Shown here one piece after another: positions 1 through 12,301 of a stretch of 64,000 nt of DNA. The stretch covers positions 5,828,001 through 5,892,000 of the forward strand of contig JAHWDD010000002.1 in NCBI GenBank assembly GCA_023897205.1. Direction: 5' to 3'. Both the position numbers and the translations under genes were made by a program. The first letter of the stretch is position 1. Every line of letters begins with the position of its first letter. A model generated the notes under the pieces. It saw only the letters and a list, made by a program, of their open reading frames with translations, was not told the DNA's origin and did not search any database. The stretch is from Exophiala sp. HKRS030. Lineage: Eukaryota > Ascomycota > Eurotiomycetes > Chaetothyriales > Herpotrichiellaceae.

Positions 1-1
1 C

Positions 2-1210
<1,209 letters not shown>

Positions 1211-2066
1211 GTGATTGTTGCTTGAGATTTCTGCAACATCTTTGCAAAGCCTGGCTAAATGAATTGTCCACTAACGCTGTTCTGGTTTGGTCGGGCATTA
1301 CTAGGTGGTAAAGGAGCAACTTCTATCAATGTGGTGGCAGTAGCGCACGGAAGTCACACAAGGGAAATTTTCGATCAGGAACGCATCTTGCATTATGGGC
1401 CCGAGGGCTTTAATCCAGCTTGGAATGGAAGATGCCTTCTATGATCCGGCCGATTTGTATTCTACATAGAGATTGAGAACCGACAGAATGCAGGCAAAAT
1501 AGAATGCTTGAACATGAATCCGTACAAGAAGGTGATTTAGGTAGTACATGTGCTATAACTTGTTTTAGAATCTTTCCAACGACCTTTATGCGCAGAAGTC
1601 AAAGAGGTGCAGCCTTGCACAATTCGAAACAAGAAGCTTCACAATGACGAACTTGTTTACGCGGTGGAGACGGCGTCGACAGGAATGACGCTGCATTGTA
1701 AGGTCCATGCTTCATTCATGTCCAGATCACTGGACGACGTAGTTGAATTGCATCAGTCAAAGGCTTTGAATGTCATGACCACGAGAGAAGAGATACTGAA
1801 TGAATAAGCCACACCATTTCTCTGGTAAGTAGTAAGTTATGTACGAGATCCGCAGGTTCCGACAGGGCTTGTAACGTTTTCTGGGCGCCTTACCAGCTTG
1901 CTTCTCCTTCCTTTTCAGCCACTCCACCCCGTCCGATTTAATTTCCCGCCTCTCTTCCTTCTCACAGCACCCAAATCCGATTACAGATTCTTCCTCCGCC
2001 TACTACGATCTGAATTTCCTGCGGTGTCTTTTTTCTTCGCCTCGCTTCGAAACTTCAACGCTCATA
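1211..2066. other. Intergenic: CDC48 3' flank and KEI1 promoter
   Basis: No convincing gene. Short open frames here lack conserved motifs. The stretch before 2067 is pyrimidine-rich (CTTCCT/CTCTTCC runs at about 1900-2060), as is common upstream of fungal start codons. Confidence 0.6.
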
Positions 2067-3247
2067 ATGGGGATATCCGCGCGTTTGCTGCGCCTTGGGC
2101 GCCCACAGGTAGGTTTCAATCCCAAGTCATCAGCATGAACCATGATGGCACATACCACCCTGGAGACATACTTCCTCGAAGACTCTTTTCCAGGTGACTG
2201 ACATGTCTGCTCGATCAGAAATTCCTCTATACCATGAACCTCTCCACCGGCGCCAGCCTCATCACGTTGTCACTCGTCCTAAATAAACTCTCAGGTCTTT
2301 ACGGCATTCTCGCACTCCTCACAGGCTACCATTTATCACCTTTCCAACTTTCTATGTACACCTACAGCATATTCGCCCTGATCCTGACAGTATATCTCTC
2401 ACCTCATATTCGCAAACAATCACCTTTGCATTGTCTTGCCCTCGCGTGGTTCTATATCATCGACTCGATTATCAACGCCGCTTTCACAGCTGCATTTGCA
2501 GTCACATGGTTCTTGGTTCTCGCGCAACACAATGTAGGAAAAACAGAAAAGTCGGGCCCTGGCGCCGCAACTATGGACGAAACTGCAGGATTTACTGATC
2601 CACAGTTAAATGTCAGCAAAGTGGAAATCATCGCATCTCCACAGCCAGGTCTCACCGGAGGGCAGGATGCTGTTGCTGCTGGTGTGGCTTCCTCATCTCC
2701 TGCAGGCGTTTCGCCAAACTCGGCTACATCGGGTGTCAAAGACGCTGTTTTGTCTTCGGAATCTATGAACTCCATTGGTGTTATTATTACACTTTGGACC
2801 ATCCGAGCCTACTTCTGCCTCATCATGCTCGCTTTTGCTCGTATGGTCTTAAGACAACATATCGCAAACTCGGGAGCCAAAGTATCTACAACCAACTATG
2901 CTTCCGCCAGCACAAATGCAAATCTTGCCGAAAATCCGTTTGCCGAATCAAAACCTGAAGGACAAGGTTGGAAAGGAAAGCTGGGTAGAATTATGGTCAG
3001 TGTCGGACGAAGCTACTGGTTGGGTTCTGACGAGGATGACTCATGGATGTACGGGATGAAATTCCGTAGATCTGGTGAAGAAAGTGGAGTGTTGTTGAAC
3101 AAGATCGAAAATGGTCCAGCTGAGCGAGAGAGACGTCGACGAAGTGGTACAGGTCCCCCGGTACCGGCTGGTAACGCTACCGTTGGGCCGAAGAAGGCTG
3201 AAGGTGACGGGAAGACTCTGCAAGTCCCGGAAAGGGAGAATATCTAG
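2067..3247 (+). CDS. KEI1: Kei1-like subunit of inositol phosphorylceramide synthase
   Basis: Kei1 is the Golgi membrane subunit required for activity and localisation of inositol phosphorylceramide synthase (Aur1), in sphingolipid synthesis. I read two exons, 2067..2108 and 2219..3247. The donor is GTAGGT at 2109 and the acceptor CAG ends at 2218, giving a 110 nt intron in phase 0. Exon 1 supplies the start MGISARLLRLGRPQ, which runs into KFLYTMNLSTGASLIT. Family members begin the same way with a short Arg/Leu-rich head. The N-terminal third has several hydrophobic segments, including LSGLYGILALLTGYHL and the AFAVTWFLVL stretch. A further segment lies near VIITLWTIRAYFCLIMLAF. The cytosolic tail contains the NPFAE and WLGSDEDDSWMYGMKFRR regions. 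The product is about 356 residues. The protein would also be open from the ATG at 2234, but that drops the conserved head. Confidence 0.9.
2109..2218 (+). other. Intron in KEI1
   Basis: GTAGGT donor and CAG acceptor. Removing it joins the frames of the two exons at phase 0. Confidence 0.85.
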
Positions 3248-4115
3248 ACGATGTTGTCTGGGGTTGAATATGACTAACGGGGCATACAACTATCCTCGCC
3301 AGCATCGAGTTAGGGACGAACCTGTAACACCATGGCTTGGTCCAGCAGAACAGGAGATTTGATACACCATTGCCGACTGTCCGGGATACTGGTGTCCCAC
3401 AGATACGGTCCAAGATCTACCCAGGAAATCCGTTCCCACCACTTTTCTTTTTCCAATCAACGTGCATCATATTGGACACAACATACTATAGCATGCGGGG
3501 GTGCAGTAATGGACATGGCGTACAGAGGCAGGAGGAATTTACGATTGCATTAGCTACTTAATGATATATGTACAACTAGGATATGATGAGTTCATCACAG
3601 CATCCTTGTTGTTTCGCGGCCGATTGGAATGTTCGAGGAGACCTTATGCATAATACTTCTAGCCGTTATAGGCCAATCTTTAGCATTCATCTGTTGAGTA
3701 CCTCATGGCGCAGGTAGGGAGAAGATGCTGCGTCTGACATATTCAATGTCTTGAGAGTTGGCACGTTATAAGTGGTTTCATCAGGTTAAAGTATTCTTCT
3801 CCCGCCCGTCAGACTGCTCCTTTGCCTCCTTTTTCGAGCCCACCTCGTCCGCCAAGCCAGGCCACACTACAGTCCACCACAGCGCTCCACCCCCTCCTCT
3901 CAATCCTCACCGCCGACAAACGTACTCCCCCAGGCATCAACGAACTAGCACGTCAAGATCTGACCATATCACCCTGGCTTGGTCTTCGACAAGTTCCCAC
4001 ACGGCTCGACTGCTCGACTTAGTTGGCCCAAATCCCTACGAGTATCGGAAAGGAGAATAGAACACCACCTCTACCACCACCAATTTTGTCCCTCTTGCTG
4101 TTTTCATTCTTTCAC
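3248..4115. other. Intergenic: KEI1 3' flank and ERG8 upstream region
   Basis: No supported gene. The last 300 bases are C-rich (CCACC/CCTCC runs at about 3830-3990) and probably the ERG8 5' leader. The frame into ERG8 is open from a TTG at 4023, but no ATG occurs before 4116. Confidence 0.6.
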
Positions 4116-5849
4116 ATGTCCGTCGCCGTCTCTGCGCCGGGCAAAGTCCTCTTCGCCGGCGGGTTCCTGGTGCTCGACCGTAAACACACTGGACTGGTCT
4201 TTGGCCTCGATGCCCGAATTCATGTTTCCGTGGAGAGGTGGCCTCGTCAACGACAACGACCAAGACAGGCAAGAACTAGAAGGACTAGCACTGGACCTGC
4301 GGTCGATGAGGTGACGGGCTCGTCAGCTGAGCCGAGGAATGAGGTCGAGGAGGCTAAGGAGGAAGAGGAAGAGGAGTCCTGGGTCCAGGTCACGTCGCCA
4401 CAGTTCCGTGATGCGAGGTGGGGGTATCGGGTTTCCAAGGTTGTGAGGCTGTCGCCGGGAGGTGGGGATGAGAATGCCGAGGTTGGCATTGAGGTCGCGC
4501 AGATTGTTGATTCTGGGACTAAAGCTGATGCTTCCTCCTCGACGCCGTCTTTCACGAGTTCGGCCAACAAATTCGTCGAGACGACGTTACGCTATGTCTT
4601 GACGTATCTGTCACATCGCCAACATCGCGGCCAGGGCCGGAAGGCCGACGGGCCTGATCCTGACGCCGATAACACGGACGACAACTTGGGCGTCTTCGAT
4701 GATCTCAAGATCACCATCCTGGCAGACGACGACTACTACTCTCAATCCGCGGGGTCGTCTCAACCTCAAGACTCACGATCTGGCTTCTCAGATTTCGGCG
4801 TGACACTGGCGCAAGCACACAAAACCGGACTAGGTTCATCAGCAGCACTTGTCACGGCACTCGTAGGTGCGCTCCTTGCATATCATTCCTCTACGACCCA
4901 GACAGACCTTGTCAGCAATGACAAAGCCACGACTTCTTCACCATCCCCAACAACTCCAGCCCTCGACCTCAAGACCATCCACAACCTCTCGCAAGCCGCA
5001 CACTGCGCGGCCCAGGGCAAAGTCGGGTCAGGCTTCGACGTCGCGGCGGCGGTGTACGGCTCATCGCTGTACCGACGCTTCAGCCCATCGATCCTCAACA
5101 CTGTCGGCGACGCCACGAGTCCGGGGTTCGGTGAACGCTTGCACCTGTGCATCGACGACTTGAACTCGACGACACCACCGGGTAAATGGGACGTCGAGGT
5201 CAAAAGCCACGCCGTCCAGGTCCCCAACAGTCTGCTGCTTGTCATGTGTGATGTCGACTGCGGGTCCGAGACGCCGGGCATGGTGAGGAAACTGCTGAAG
5301 TGGAGGGAGGAGAGAGCCGACGAGGCCGACGTCCTCTGGGCCGCGTTGCAGGTTGGCCAGGAGGACTTGTGTCGCGAGTTGGTCAGGTTGAAGGAGCAGG
5401 AGGCCCTGCTGGGGAATGGTGGTAGAACCGGTACCACCGCCGGAGATGACGCTCGGCCACATGCCAGTGCAAATATCGACACTGACGACCAATTCCGCAG
5501 TCTTGCAGATACCATCGCCACGATCCGCAGCCTCGTGCGTGAGATGTCCACCAAATCCGACGTCCCTGTCGAACCGCCCGTGATCACGGAGTTGTTGGAT
5601 TTTTGTACGGCTTTGCCTGGTGTTGTGGGTGGCGTTGCGCCCGGTGCCGGTGGGTATGATGCTGTTGCGCTGCTGGTTAGGAATGATCCGGATGTGGTTC
5701 GGGCGTTGCAGCAGCGTTTGGATGGGTGGAAGAGCGATGCTGATGCTGGTGATGGCGCAACGATTGGCAAGGTCAGATTACTAGGCGTCAAGCAGGAGAA
5801 GGAGGGTGTGAGGCTGGAAAAGGGCGATAGGTACCAAGGGTGGACTTGA
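4116..5849 (+). CDS. ERG8: Phosphomevalonate kinase
   Basis: A GHMP-family kinase that converts 5-phosphomevalonate to 5-diphosphomevalonate in the mevalonate route to sterols and isoprenoids; it is cytosolic. The start at 4116 gives MSVAVSAPGKVLFAGGFLVLD, the typical N-terminus with the APGKVLFAGG substrate-site motif. The ATP-binding GHMP motif KTGLGSSAALVTA lies near residue 240. It is followed by the HCAAQGKVGSGFDVAAAVYGS block and a C-terminal GVAPGAGGYDAVALL glycine-rich motif. Length is about 577 residues, within the fungal Erg8 range. A low-complexity acidic insert (EEAKEEEEEES) lies near residue 83-92. No intron is seen. Upstream in-frame codons are non-ATG, so 4116 is preferred. Confidence 0.95.
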   Translation: MSVAVSAPGKVLFAGGFLVLDRKHTGLVFGLDARIHVSVERWPRQRQRPRQARTRRTSTGPAVDEVTGSSAEPRNEVEEAKEEEEEESWVQVTSPQFRDARWGYRVSKVVRLSPGGGDENAEVGIEVAQIVDSGTKADASSSTPSFTSSANKFVETTLRYVLTYLSHRQHRGQGRKADGPDPDADNTDDNLGVFDDLKITILADDDYYSQSAGSSQPQDSRSGFSDFGVTLAQAHKTGLGSSAALVTALVGALLAYHSSTTQTDLVSNDKATTSSPSPTTPALDLKTIHNLSQAAHCAAQGKVGSGFDVAAAVYGSSLYRRFSPSILNTVGDATSPGFGERLHLCIDDLNSTTPPGKWDVEVKSHAVQVPNSLLLVMCDVDCGSETPGMVRKLLKWREERADEADVLWAALQVGQEDLCRELVRLKEQEALLGNGGRTGTTAGDDARPHASANIDTDDQFRSLADTIATIRSLVREMSTKSDVPVEPPVITELLDFCTALPGVVGGVAPGAGGYDAVALLVRNDPDVVRALQQRLDGWKSDADAGDGATIGKVRLLGVKQEKEGVRLEKGDRYQGWT

Positions 5850-7831
5850 AGGTTGTTGCCGTTGATGCGTCTCAGCGACTGGGCTACTTATTGTGTTTTG
5901 CGACTTGAGCGATTTACCAGTGACATGGTTTCCAGTTGAGATCGGAGAGCAGAAATATGCACGTGTTTTCACGTCGCATATATCGTTGAGATATTATCAA
6001 TGGAAACATGGACAGATCATGAATTCAGATATAGAAGCATGCTATGAATCTACTTGGAGAGATGTGTTGTCGTTGTTTCATAAGCTCTGCCAATACATAC
6101 ATGTCAAGTCTCGTGCAATACATAGGGCACAACTCCTTCCGCGGGTTTTGAACCTCAATGTAGCCTTGGAGGTCAACGTCGTGGAGGTCATGATTGTTTA
6201 ATATTGGATATGCCAACTGAAACTAACTGATCGTGCAATACGGGCATTGCCATTTGTTGGTCTGGGTCGAAAGCTGGAGAACTTGCAGAGAGCGAGGTTA
6301 ATGGATCGTACGCGCACGAGTCGGATGTTCATCTGTCAATTTGCCCACTCGATGATGACACTCTTAACGGTATCATAGATCTGGATTCGGCGCTGGCATG
6401 GGCTTTGGCATTGGCTCTGGCAGTGGAGGTGTTGGTTCTGGACTTGATATGTCGATGGGCGTGTTGAAGGCGTCAACGCCAAGACTCTTCGAGGCACTGC
6501 TGATCCTCATGTCGATGCTGTGCAAGGCCTTCGAAGGCCAAGGCTCACCCCAGTACTGGTGCTGTTCTTCATCGGCGATAGGTCTGTGTGAGTCCATGTT
6601 CTTGTGTGATGGTACAGTGTTGGCGTTACAGACTCCCCGGAGAGCTGTGGGCTTGGACGCATAAATGGCGGGTTGGAAACCAATGCTCATTGGATTTCGC
6701 GAGAAAATGAGACTGACTTCAGTTGATGAGAACTATGTATTGATGACATATGCGTGTGTAAGGTGTTTTTCATTTGAGCCCTGGGTAAATACTTATATAT
6801 GTGGAGTATAACTCGGAGAGAGTTCTCAGTCATTTACTGTTGGACTGGTGTCTTCGAAGGAGTCGACGATTGGATGAGTCGAGAGGGAGACGAAGGATGA
6901 GTAGACGGATCAACATGTGTGTAGCTAGTCACCAGTCCTACATTGTCTTCGCTGCTTTATACCTGTTTGCTCTCGATGGGCCCCAGTCAAGCAAGAAATC
7001 AGGCTTATCCGTACAGTCAGAGAGTGATGTATCTGTAACGAGAAAAGGATTGATGTTGTTTTCAACGTTTGATGCAAGAGATGAGTCGGTGTGTTTGGAG
7101 TGAAAAGGGAAGCTTTTGTCTCGTCATCATGTTATGGCATTCTCCTCTTACCTTGTGTGCTGTCAAGGAATGGGTTGAGTCAATATCAGACGTCCAAGCT
7201 GGAAGTAGGTCGGAATACGGTCAGGTGCCCAAGTAGTATTACTACCATGACAATCCGAATAGCTTTGCTCGATCATATTGCATTCACCGCTGGCCAGATG
7301 ATGCTCCATTGTCGTTGACTTTGACCGTTGACCAGGTGAGCGAGGGGGACATACCTACTCAAGGGACGTATGAAAGAAGTGGAGGGATATATTGAATGGT
7401 CTTGGCGTTGACGGAAGGACGGGAAGACGGGAAGACGACAGGAGCGACCAGACCAAGATTTGAAAAATAGATCCACGTGGAAGTTGGTCAGGCATGACAG
7501 ATTACGCCAGGACCCAGTAGGTGCCCTCCTTTCTTCGTCGTCATAGCTACATACTTGGATACTTACCAGGTAGTTTGATGAAGGGCCATAAAGATAAGGA
7601 TCTCTTACCTACTTGGGTAAATGAATATCTTTGGGGTACAGGTACCAAGGTACAGTGTGCTGTTGGACGGCCATAGTCATGGGTTGGTTGATGCCTACCT
7701 GCCCATGCTGCCCCAGAGTCTACCGAGTAGAGACTCAAAGCTTTAGAAATTAGGCCCCTTCGCCCAATGATGCCCTGAGGATCGCTCAGCACTTGCCGGA
7801 AGCTGAAGCCCCCGAAGGCCCCATTGTCCCC

Positions 7832-7940
7832 AGACCCCAAGCCCAAGCCCAAGCCCCTAGGCATGCTTGGGCTCGTTGGTAAGTATCCACCTCGACGTCG
7901 CCCACGCCCACGCCCACGCCATGCCCACACCCACACCCAT
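7832..7940. repeat. Low-complexity (CCCAAG)n / (CCCACG)n block
   Basis: Hexamer-like runs of CCCAAG at about 7832-7857 and of CCCACG, then CCCACA, at about 7901-7940 on the + strand. Probably a slippage-prone promoter microsatellite. Confidence 0.8.
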
Positions 7941-8371
7941 CGGTCTCTTATTCTCTCCTCCACATCCATCAAGGACGACGTAGTAGATGGCAATCCCTTT
8001 TGCCACTTTCATTATTCGCCAATTCGTATTTCTTTTCAAATCTATATTCATACCAGTTTCGAACTTACCAACTGGCTTATAGCACCGTCTGCATGCATCA
8101 ATATTGACCCTTTTCTACTTCCATCGCGGGCTCACACGGGCTATTCCTGATCCTCCAAGAGCACGAAAAAAACACCCTAAACCCCTCCAGGACACCCGCG
8201 CATCCTTATTTCTTTCGGCGGCCTCTCGACGTCTTCAGGGACTGGAGAGTGACTTGGTACTTTGGTGGACACCCACGGCAGGCAAACTCGCTAAGTTAGG
8301 CACTCCGTACCTGGGCAGATACTGCAACTGGCCCATCCCAGACTCTCCTGCCACTTGCATCGCCTGCAACG

Positions 8372-8468
8372 CACCACCTCCGACCACCTGCGACCACCTG
8401 CGATCACCTGCAATCTGCAACCACCGTCCCTGCACCACCTGCACCACCTGCACCACCTGCACCACCTC
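8372..8468. repeat. Degenerate CACCTGC-type tandem repeat
   Basis: Imperfect repeats of CGACCACCTG, shifting to CTGCACCAC, about 165-260 bases before the start codon at 8634. The unit contains CACCTG, an E-box-type hexamer (CANNTG), repeated at least seven times. It may be only a microsatellite in the 5' leader. Confidence 0.75.
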
Positions 8469-8633
8469 CAACTACTTCATCTCTCCCCATTCCTCTGCAA
8501 TTCTATTTGCTTCACAGACTTGATCATTTCAACAAATATCATAGTCGTTCTTTAATCATTTTTGTCTCTCGTTGATGCCGTCACCACCTCCGCTCCAAAC
8601 ATTCGCCGTCCTTTTCGTGGATAGATTCTCGTC

Positions 8634-9499
8634 ATGAGTGGCCCTGCACCTTCAACCTCCACCACCTCAGCCGCTATTTCAGATACTCGCTCACCTGCCC
8701 AAGACATTCATCATCAACAACCTCCTGCCGACAATAACTTACCCTCTCATACTCCCGTCGAAATGTCCACCTTACCACCTACATCAAACTTGACACAAGA
8801 CCAACACGATACTGATACATCGCCCGCAACAAAGACTACCTCGGCTGATTCATCGGTACAACCTTTGGGCCCTCAAAGGACAGACACTCATACCGCGATC
8901 AACCAGTCTTTACATCCTCATCCGCCTCCACCTTCACCACCAGTTCTATCTGATCATCCTCCCGTCACGAGGACCTTTTCCACCGCTATCGGGCCATCCT
9001 CAGATTCCCCGGTCGTTCCCGCAAAGGACACTGAGGTTTCAGGTCCTGTTTTATTGATCACACTTCTCTTGACTTCAGGGGCTAGACATCCCTTCAAACT
9101 GGATAGCAAATACCTAGCCAAACGAAATGTCGAGATTCCAGAAGGCGATCCCTTCAATTTGAGTGTTTATAAGCTGAAAGAACTCATCCTGCGAGAATGG
9201 AGAGACGAATGGGAGGCAAAGCCAACTAGTCCCAACTACATCCGCTTGATCAGTTTTGGGAAACTCCTCGATGACAAGGCAGCGCTGAAAGGTATGCATA
9301 CACTGACCTCCTCTGTTTCTACTCACCTAACCTTGACTTAGATTATAAATTCAGTTTCGAGTCGCCCAATGTCCTTCACATGACTATAAAACCCCAAGAT
9401 TTTATTGAAGACGAGGATGCAAAGGGTGGTAAATCCAGCTTTGGCAATACTCGAGAGGCCGAGACCAGAAGTCCTGGATGTCGTTGTGTCATTATGTGA
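8634..9499 (+). CDS. Prenylated membrane-anchored ubiquitin-fold protein (UBL3/MUB-like)
   Basis: Two exons, 8634..9291 and 9342..9499, are joined across a 50 nt intron (GTATGC donor, TAG acceptor, phase 1). The first 140 residues are a disordered Ser/Thr/Pro-rich region. From about residue 142 a beta-grasp, ubiquitin-like domain begins: LLITLLLTSGARHPFKL, the helix with LKELILREW, and LISFGKLLDDKAALKDYKF. The second exon ends CRCVIM followed by TGA. CVIM is a textbook CaaX box, so the protein is expected to be farnesylated and membrane-bound. The ubiquitin-like domain plus CaaX box matches UBL3/MUB proteins of animals and plants, which recruit E2 enzymes or sort cargo at the plasma membrane. 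It does not end in GG, so it should not be conjugated. The long disordered head is unlike the short plant and animal proteins. About 271 residues. Confidence 0.82.
9292..9341 (+). other. Intron in the UBL3/MUB-like gene
   Basis: 50 nt, GTATGC...TTGACTTAG. Without splicing the protein stops after 15 extra residues and loses its CaaX box. Confidence 0.85.
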
Positions 9500-10487
9500 T
9501 CGATCAAACCTCCATGAATATATGATCAACATGGACAAATTCAACACACTACCCGAGCTGCACAATTTTGGTTCGAGTCGCGTGTCTTGAGGGTCGCCAG
9601 CATCTCAATTTTTGGACCGCGAGGCGTTGGTGGACGAATAAATCTGAGGGTTTTGATCGTTTGCAATATCGATAAATGGCGTCATGATAAATGGTTGGGC
9701 AGATGGGCACCGCCCATTGAGCTCGTGGTGCTGAGGGGTCTCTCCTACGGAACAGGGGATCCTTTGCCTCATGAAGAGCCACCACTCGAGTACGGCTATG
9801 TACAGGGAGTCTGTTTGTTGTGGATGCTCCTTTTGAAGAGATGAAGGGCCGACCTATCGGTCAGGGCTCGAAGATCGGTATATGGGCGTCTTTTGAAATG
9901 GATGACTGGCTTTCTATTACCAGCATTGTCCTTGGAGTACATATTTGGATTCAATCACGATATACAGCGGTGTTTTCTTGATTCTTATCCAGATCTTTGA
10001 CAAATGATACAAAAGCTTCTGCCTCTTTTCCCACCATGCATGTTCAGTATCCGTACGGTCTCAATCTCTAGCGTTTGAGAAGCATGTTCACCACAGTTGA
10101 ATTAACTGCAATTAGGATTCTACTGCACAGATGTAAAACTAAGCAAACGGAGCATAGCTGATTGACAAAGTTGATGACAAAAATCCCATTTGTTTTACAG
10201 GGGCTTCGAAATCCCTGGTCCGCGGCAACTTTCGTAGGCCAGACGAGGAGACTTCGAAGAGCCTTCTAAGTACACACACACGTCACACTGCTGCGGTGCA
10301 GTACAACAAGCTCGTTTGGACGATTGCTACTGCCAATGCCCGCTCGTGGCCTTAGTTGCATGCTCCAGAACATTGGGCGCTCGAAGCAAGCGGATGGCTT
10401 GGTGAGTGGACAAGCGGACATATCAGTCTTTCGAAAATCCGCCAGCACGACTTCCACTGTCTGCTCAAGACGCACACCTTCCCCTGT
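9500..10487. other. Intergenic between convergent genes
   Basis: Lies between the 3' ends of the UBL3/MUB-like gene (+) and UMP1 (-). I see no conserved coding sequence or RNA gene. Confidence 0.55.
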
Positions 10488-11092
10488 TTACCACTTGCCC
10501 ATACCAACCTTCTTCTCCATCTCGTCGATCCAAGCGACATTCTGGCCATCTCCACCCGATGCCAAACCCATCTTGATCCCATCCTGCCCGGCATAAACAT
10601 CCTCCCAATCCAGCGTCGTGTCCCTGCCCATCAGAATCTCCTCATGCACACGCGCAGGCCCGCCTAGAACCGACGGCCGGAACGAGTCTGCATCCCGCAC
10701 CATCTTCAACTCCATGCCTCGACGCAGCGGCTCTGCCAGTCCGAAGTTGCGCCGCAGGAGATTCAAGTGTGTGCGTTCCTGCGTGCTGGTCCAGTTCTGC
10801 AGCCGTGATTCGAGTGGATGGCTCGATGTGATGGCCGTGGCGTCTGCGGGTTGGTGTGAGGCTCGGAGTGTGTCGTGTAGACCGGGAGCAGAGGGCGCGC
10901 CGCGGTCGGGCGTTTGGTTGGAGTGGTGGTGTGGTGAGAGTTTCGATGTCGATGTGTTGGTTGTGCTGGTTGGGTGGGAGGCGGCGGGTGCCACGCGGAG
11001 AGACTGTTTGTTCTTTGTCAGTTTGTGTATTCTTCTGGGGGTTTGAGAGACTCTATGCGATGGTGCATAGGGTCATGGGCTGGACTGACCAT
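10488..11092 (-). CDS. UMP1: Proteasome maturation factor Ump1
   Basis: Ump1/POMP is the chaperone of 20S proteasome half-mers and the first substrate of the finished particle. The main exon is 10488..11003. The diagnostic block is LRRNFGLAEPLRRGMELKMV, followed by the VHEEILMGRDTTLDWEDVY region. An APGLHDTLR stretch near the N-terminus is also typical. In the main exon's own frame there is no suitable ATG before codon 100. Fungal homologues, as I recall them, begin MSLR. The exon here begins SLRVAP directly after a CAG acceptor (11004-11006). An ATG at 11090-11092 is immediately followed by GTCAGT, which can act as a donor. A branch-like CTGAC lies about 18 nt before the acceptor. I therefore propose a first exon consisting only of ATG and an 86 nt intron. 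The product is then 172 residues. The family call is firm; the ATG-only exon is inference. Confidence 0.85.
11004..11089 (-). other. Proposed intron directly after the UMP1 start codon
   Basis: GTCAGT donor and CAG acceptor with a CTGAC branch-like motif. It places ATG in frame with the SLRVAP start of the main exon. Confidence 0.6.
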
Positions 11093-12301
11093 GGTTGAAT
11101 GATGTGTCTATATTCTGATTTATTGAGAGAGGCTTGATCAATCCGAATGAGACGGCTTGTAGGTCCAGAGGACTTGGTATGCTTCTGGTTTTATCTTCCG
11201 TTCGGGCTTCTTTCTGCAAGCTGAGCGAAGGCGGAAGTTATAGAGACTGAAGAGCGAGATGTGAGGGTGGAGGAATGTATTGTTCTGGGGGTAGACGTTG
11301 ATGGGTTGACGAAATGTCATGATCTGGATCCGTTGCTGTCCAGGCACGAGGTGCAGTCGCGTTCGGCTACGCGGAGACGTGGGCTTTACTTCACCGTGTA
11401 TAATAAGGTGGAGCACAGTGCATCACTTGGCTGCGCTGCTACAAGGACCACGCACGACCATACCAAACCTATGATCGGTCTGAGAGATCCAGTATTATGG
11501 ACGTGAAAAGTTAAAATGGACGGACTACGACATATGCAAAGACAGTCTTGCCTAGCCAACCAGTCTCCGATCGCAACTACGTGATAGAAGTTCTGTCGCT
11601 GGGGATCCCTGTTTTCCTTGTCTTGTCTCCCTCATCCTGCAGTACCCACGAAACCTATTTACGAGGCTGTTGCATGATTTATCCACTTTCTCGATTTGTC
11701 GCCTTCTAAGATTGCCCTAGTCATCCGAGACCTATAATGGCCTAGAAGATAGATACCGAGCAATAGTATCCGTTCGTATTCCAGGAATTTATAAACGCCC
11801 TCTATTTCCCCGTTCCAACCATCTCCAGAATGAGGCTCTCTCCTCACCTGATATGTAATGCAGATTACCCATCACTTGGTGAGAATTGTTGGTCCTTGCG
11901 TCTGGAAAGCTCCTACCGTAAGCCTTGCGATATCAGACAGTCTTATCAAATGCGTGAGCTAATGTTGTGGACTTGTCGACTGTCGAGTGCCTCCTTGATG
12001 TTCCATTGCAAGACGCCGAAGCATTGAGAACGTTTCATTGCCAGAGCTCTCTTGTGTCACTATTCGTATCTGGACAAATTTCGAAGTCCTCAGATCACAG
12101 TCATTCACGAATGGCTTGTTGGACTGGCTGAAGGGCCTCTCGAGTTCCGTGTGTTCTTCGGGTGTGTCTTTATGTCGACATTGGAACGAATCGGACAGGA
12201 GTCAGGCATTGGGTACCCGCATAGGCACCACTCTATTGTCTTGTATAGTTGAACCCTTCCAGTTCTCATATTAACACCATCTGCTCTCGCTCGCCACTGA
12301 T
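11093..12301. other. Intergenic, UMP1 upstream side to uridine kinase 3' end
   Basis: No gene supported. Small frames on either strand are short, without motifs, and largely mirror each other. Confidence 0.55.

Larger units (their letters stand above)
5850..8633. other. Gene-poor intergenic stretch, 2.8 kb
   Basis: No gene I can support. A minus-strand 105-codon frame at 6373-6690 begins with ATG and ends in a proline-rich tail, but it has no recognisable motif. Its complement is equally open, so it may be chance. The last 500 bases hold the long, C-rich leader of the gene at 8634, including two low-complexity blocks listed separately. Confidence 0.5.

Noticed and set aside
4023..4115. Upstream extension of ERG8
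   Set aside because: The in-frame start is TTG; the ATG at 4116 matches the conserved APGKV-type N-terminus.
6373..6690. 105-codon minus-strand frame with proline-rich end
   Set aside because: Starts with ATG but has no motif, and the opposite strand is open over nearly the same bases; composition may come from GC-biased low complexity.
8165..8180. Telomere-like CCCTAAACCC
   Set aside because: Only about one and a half units; too short to be an interstitial telomere.
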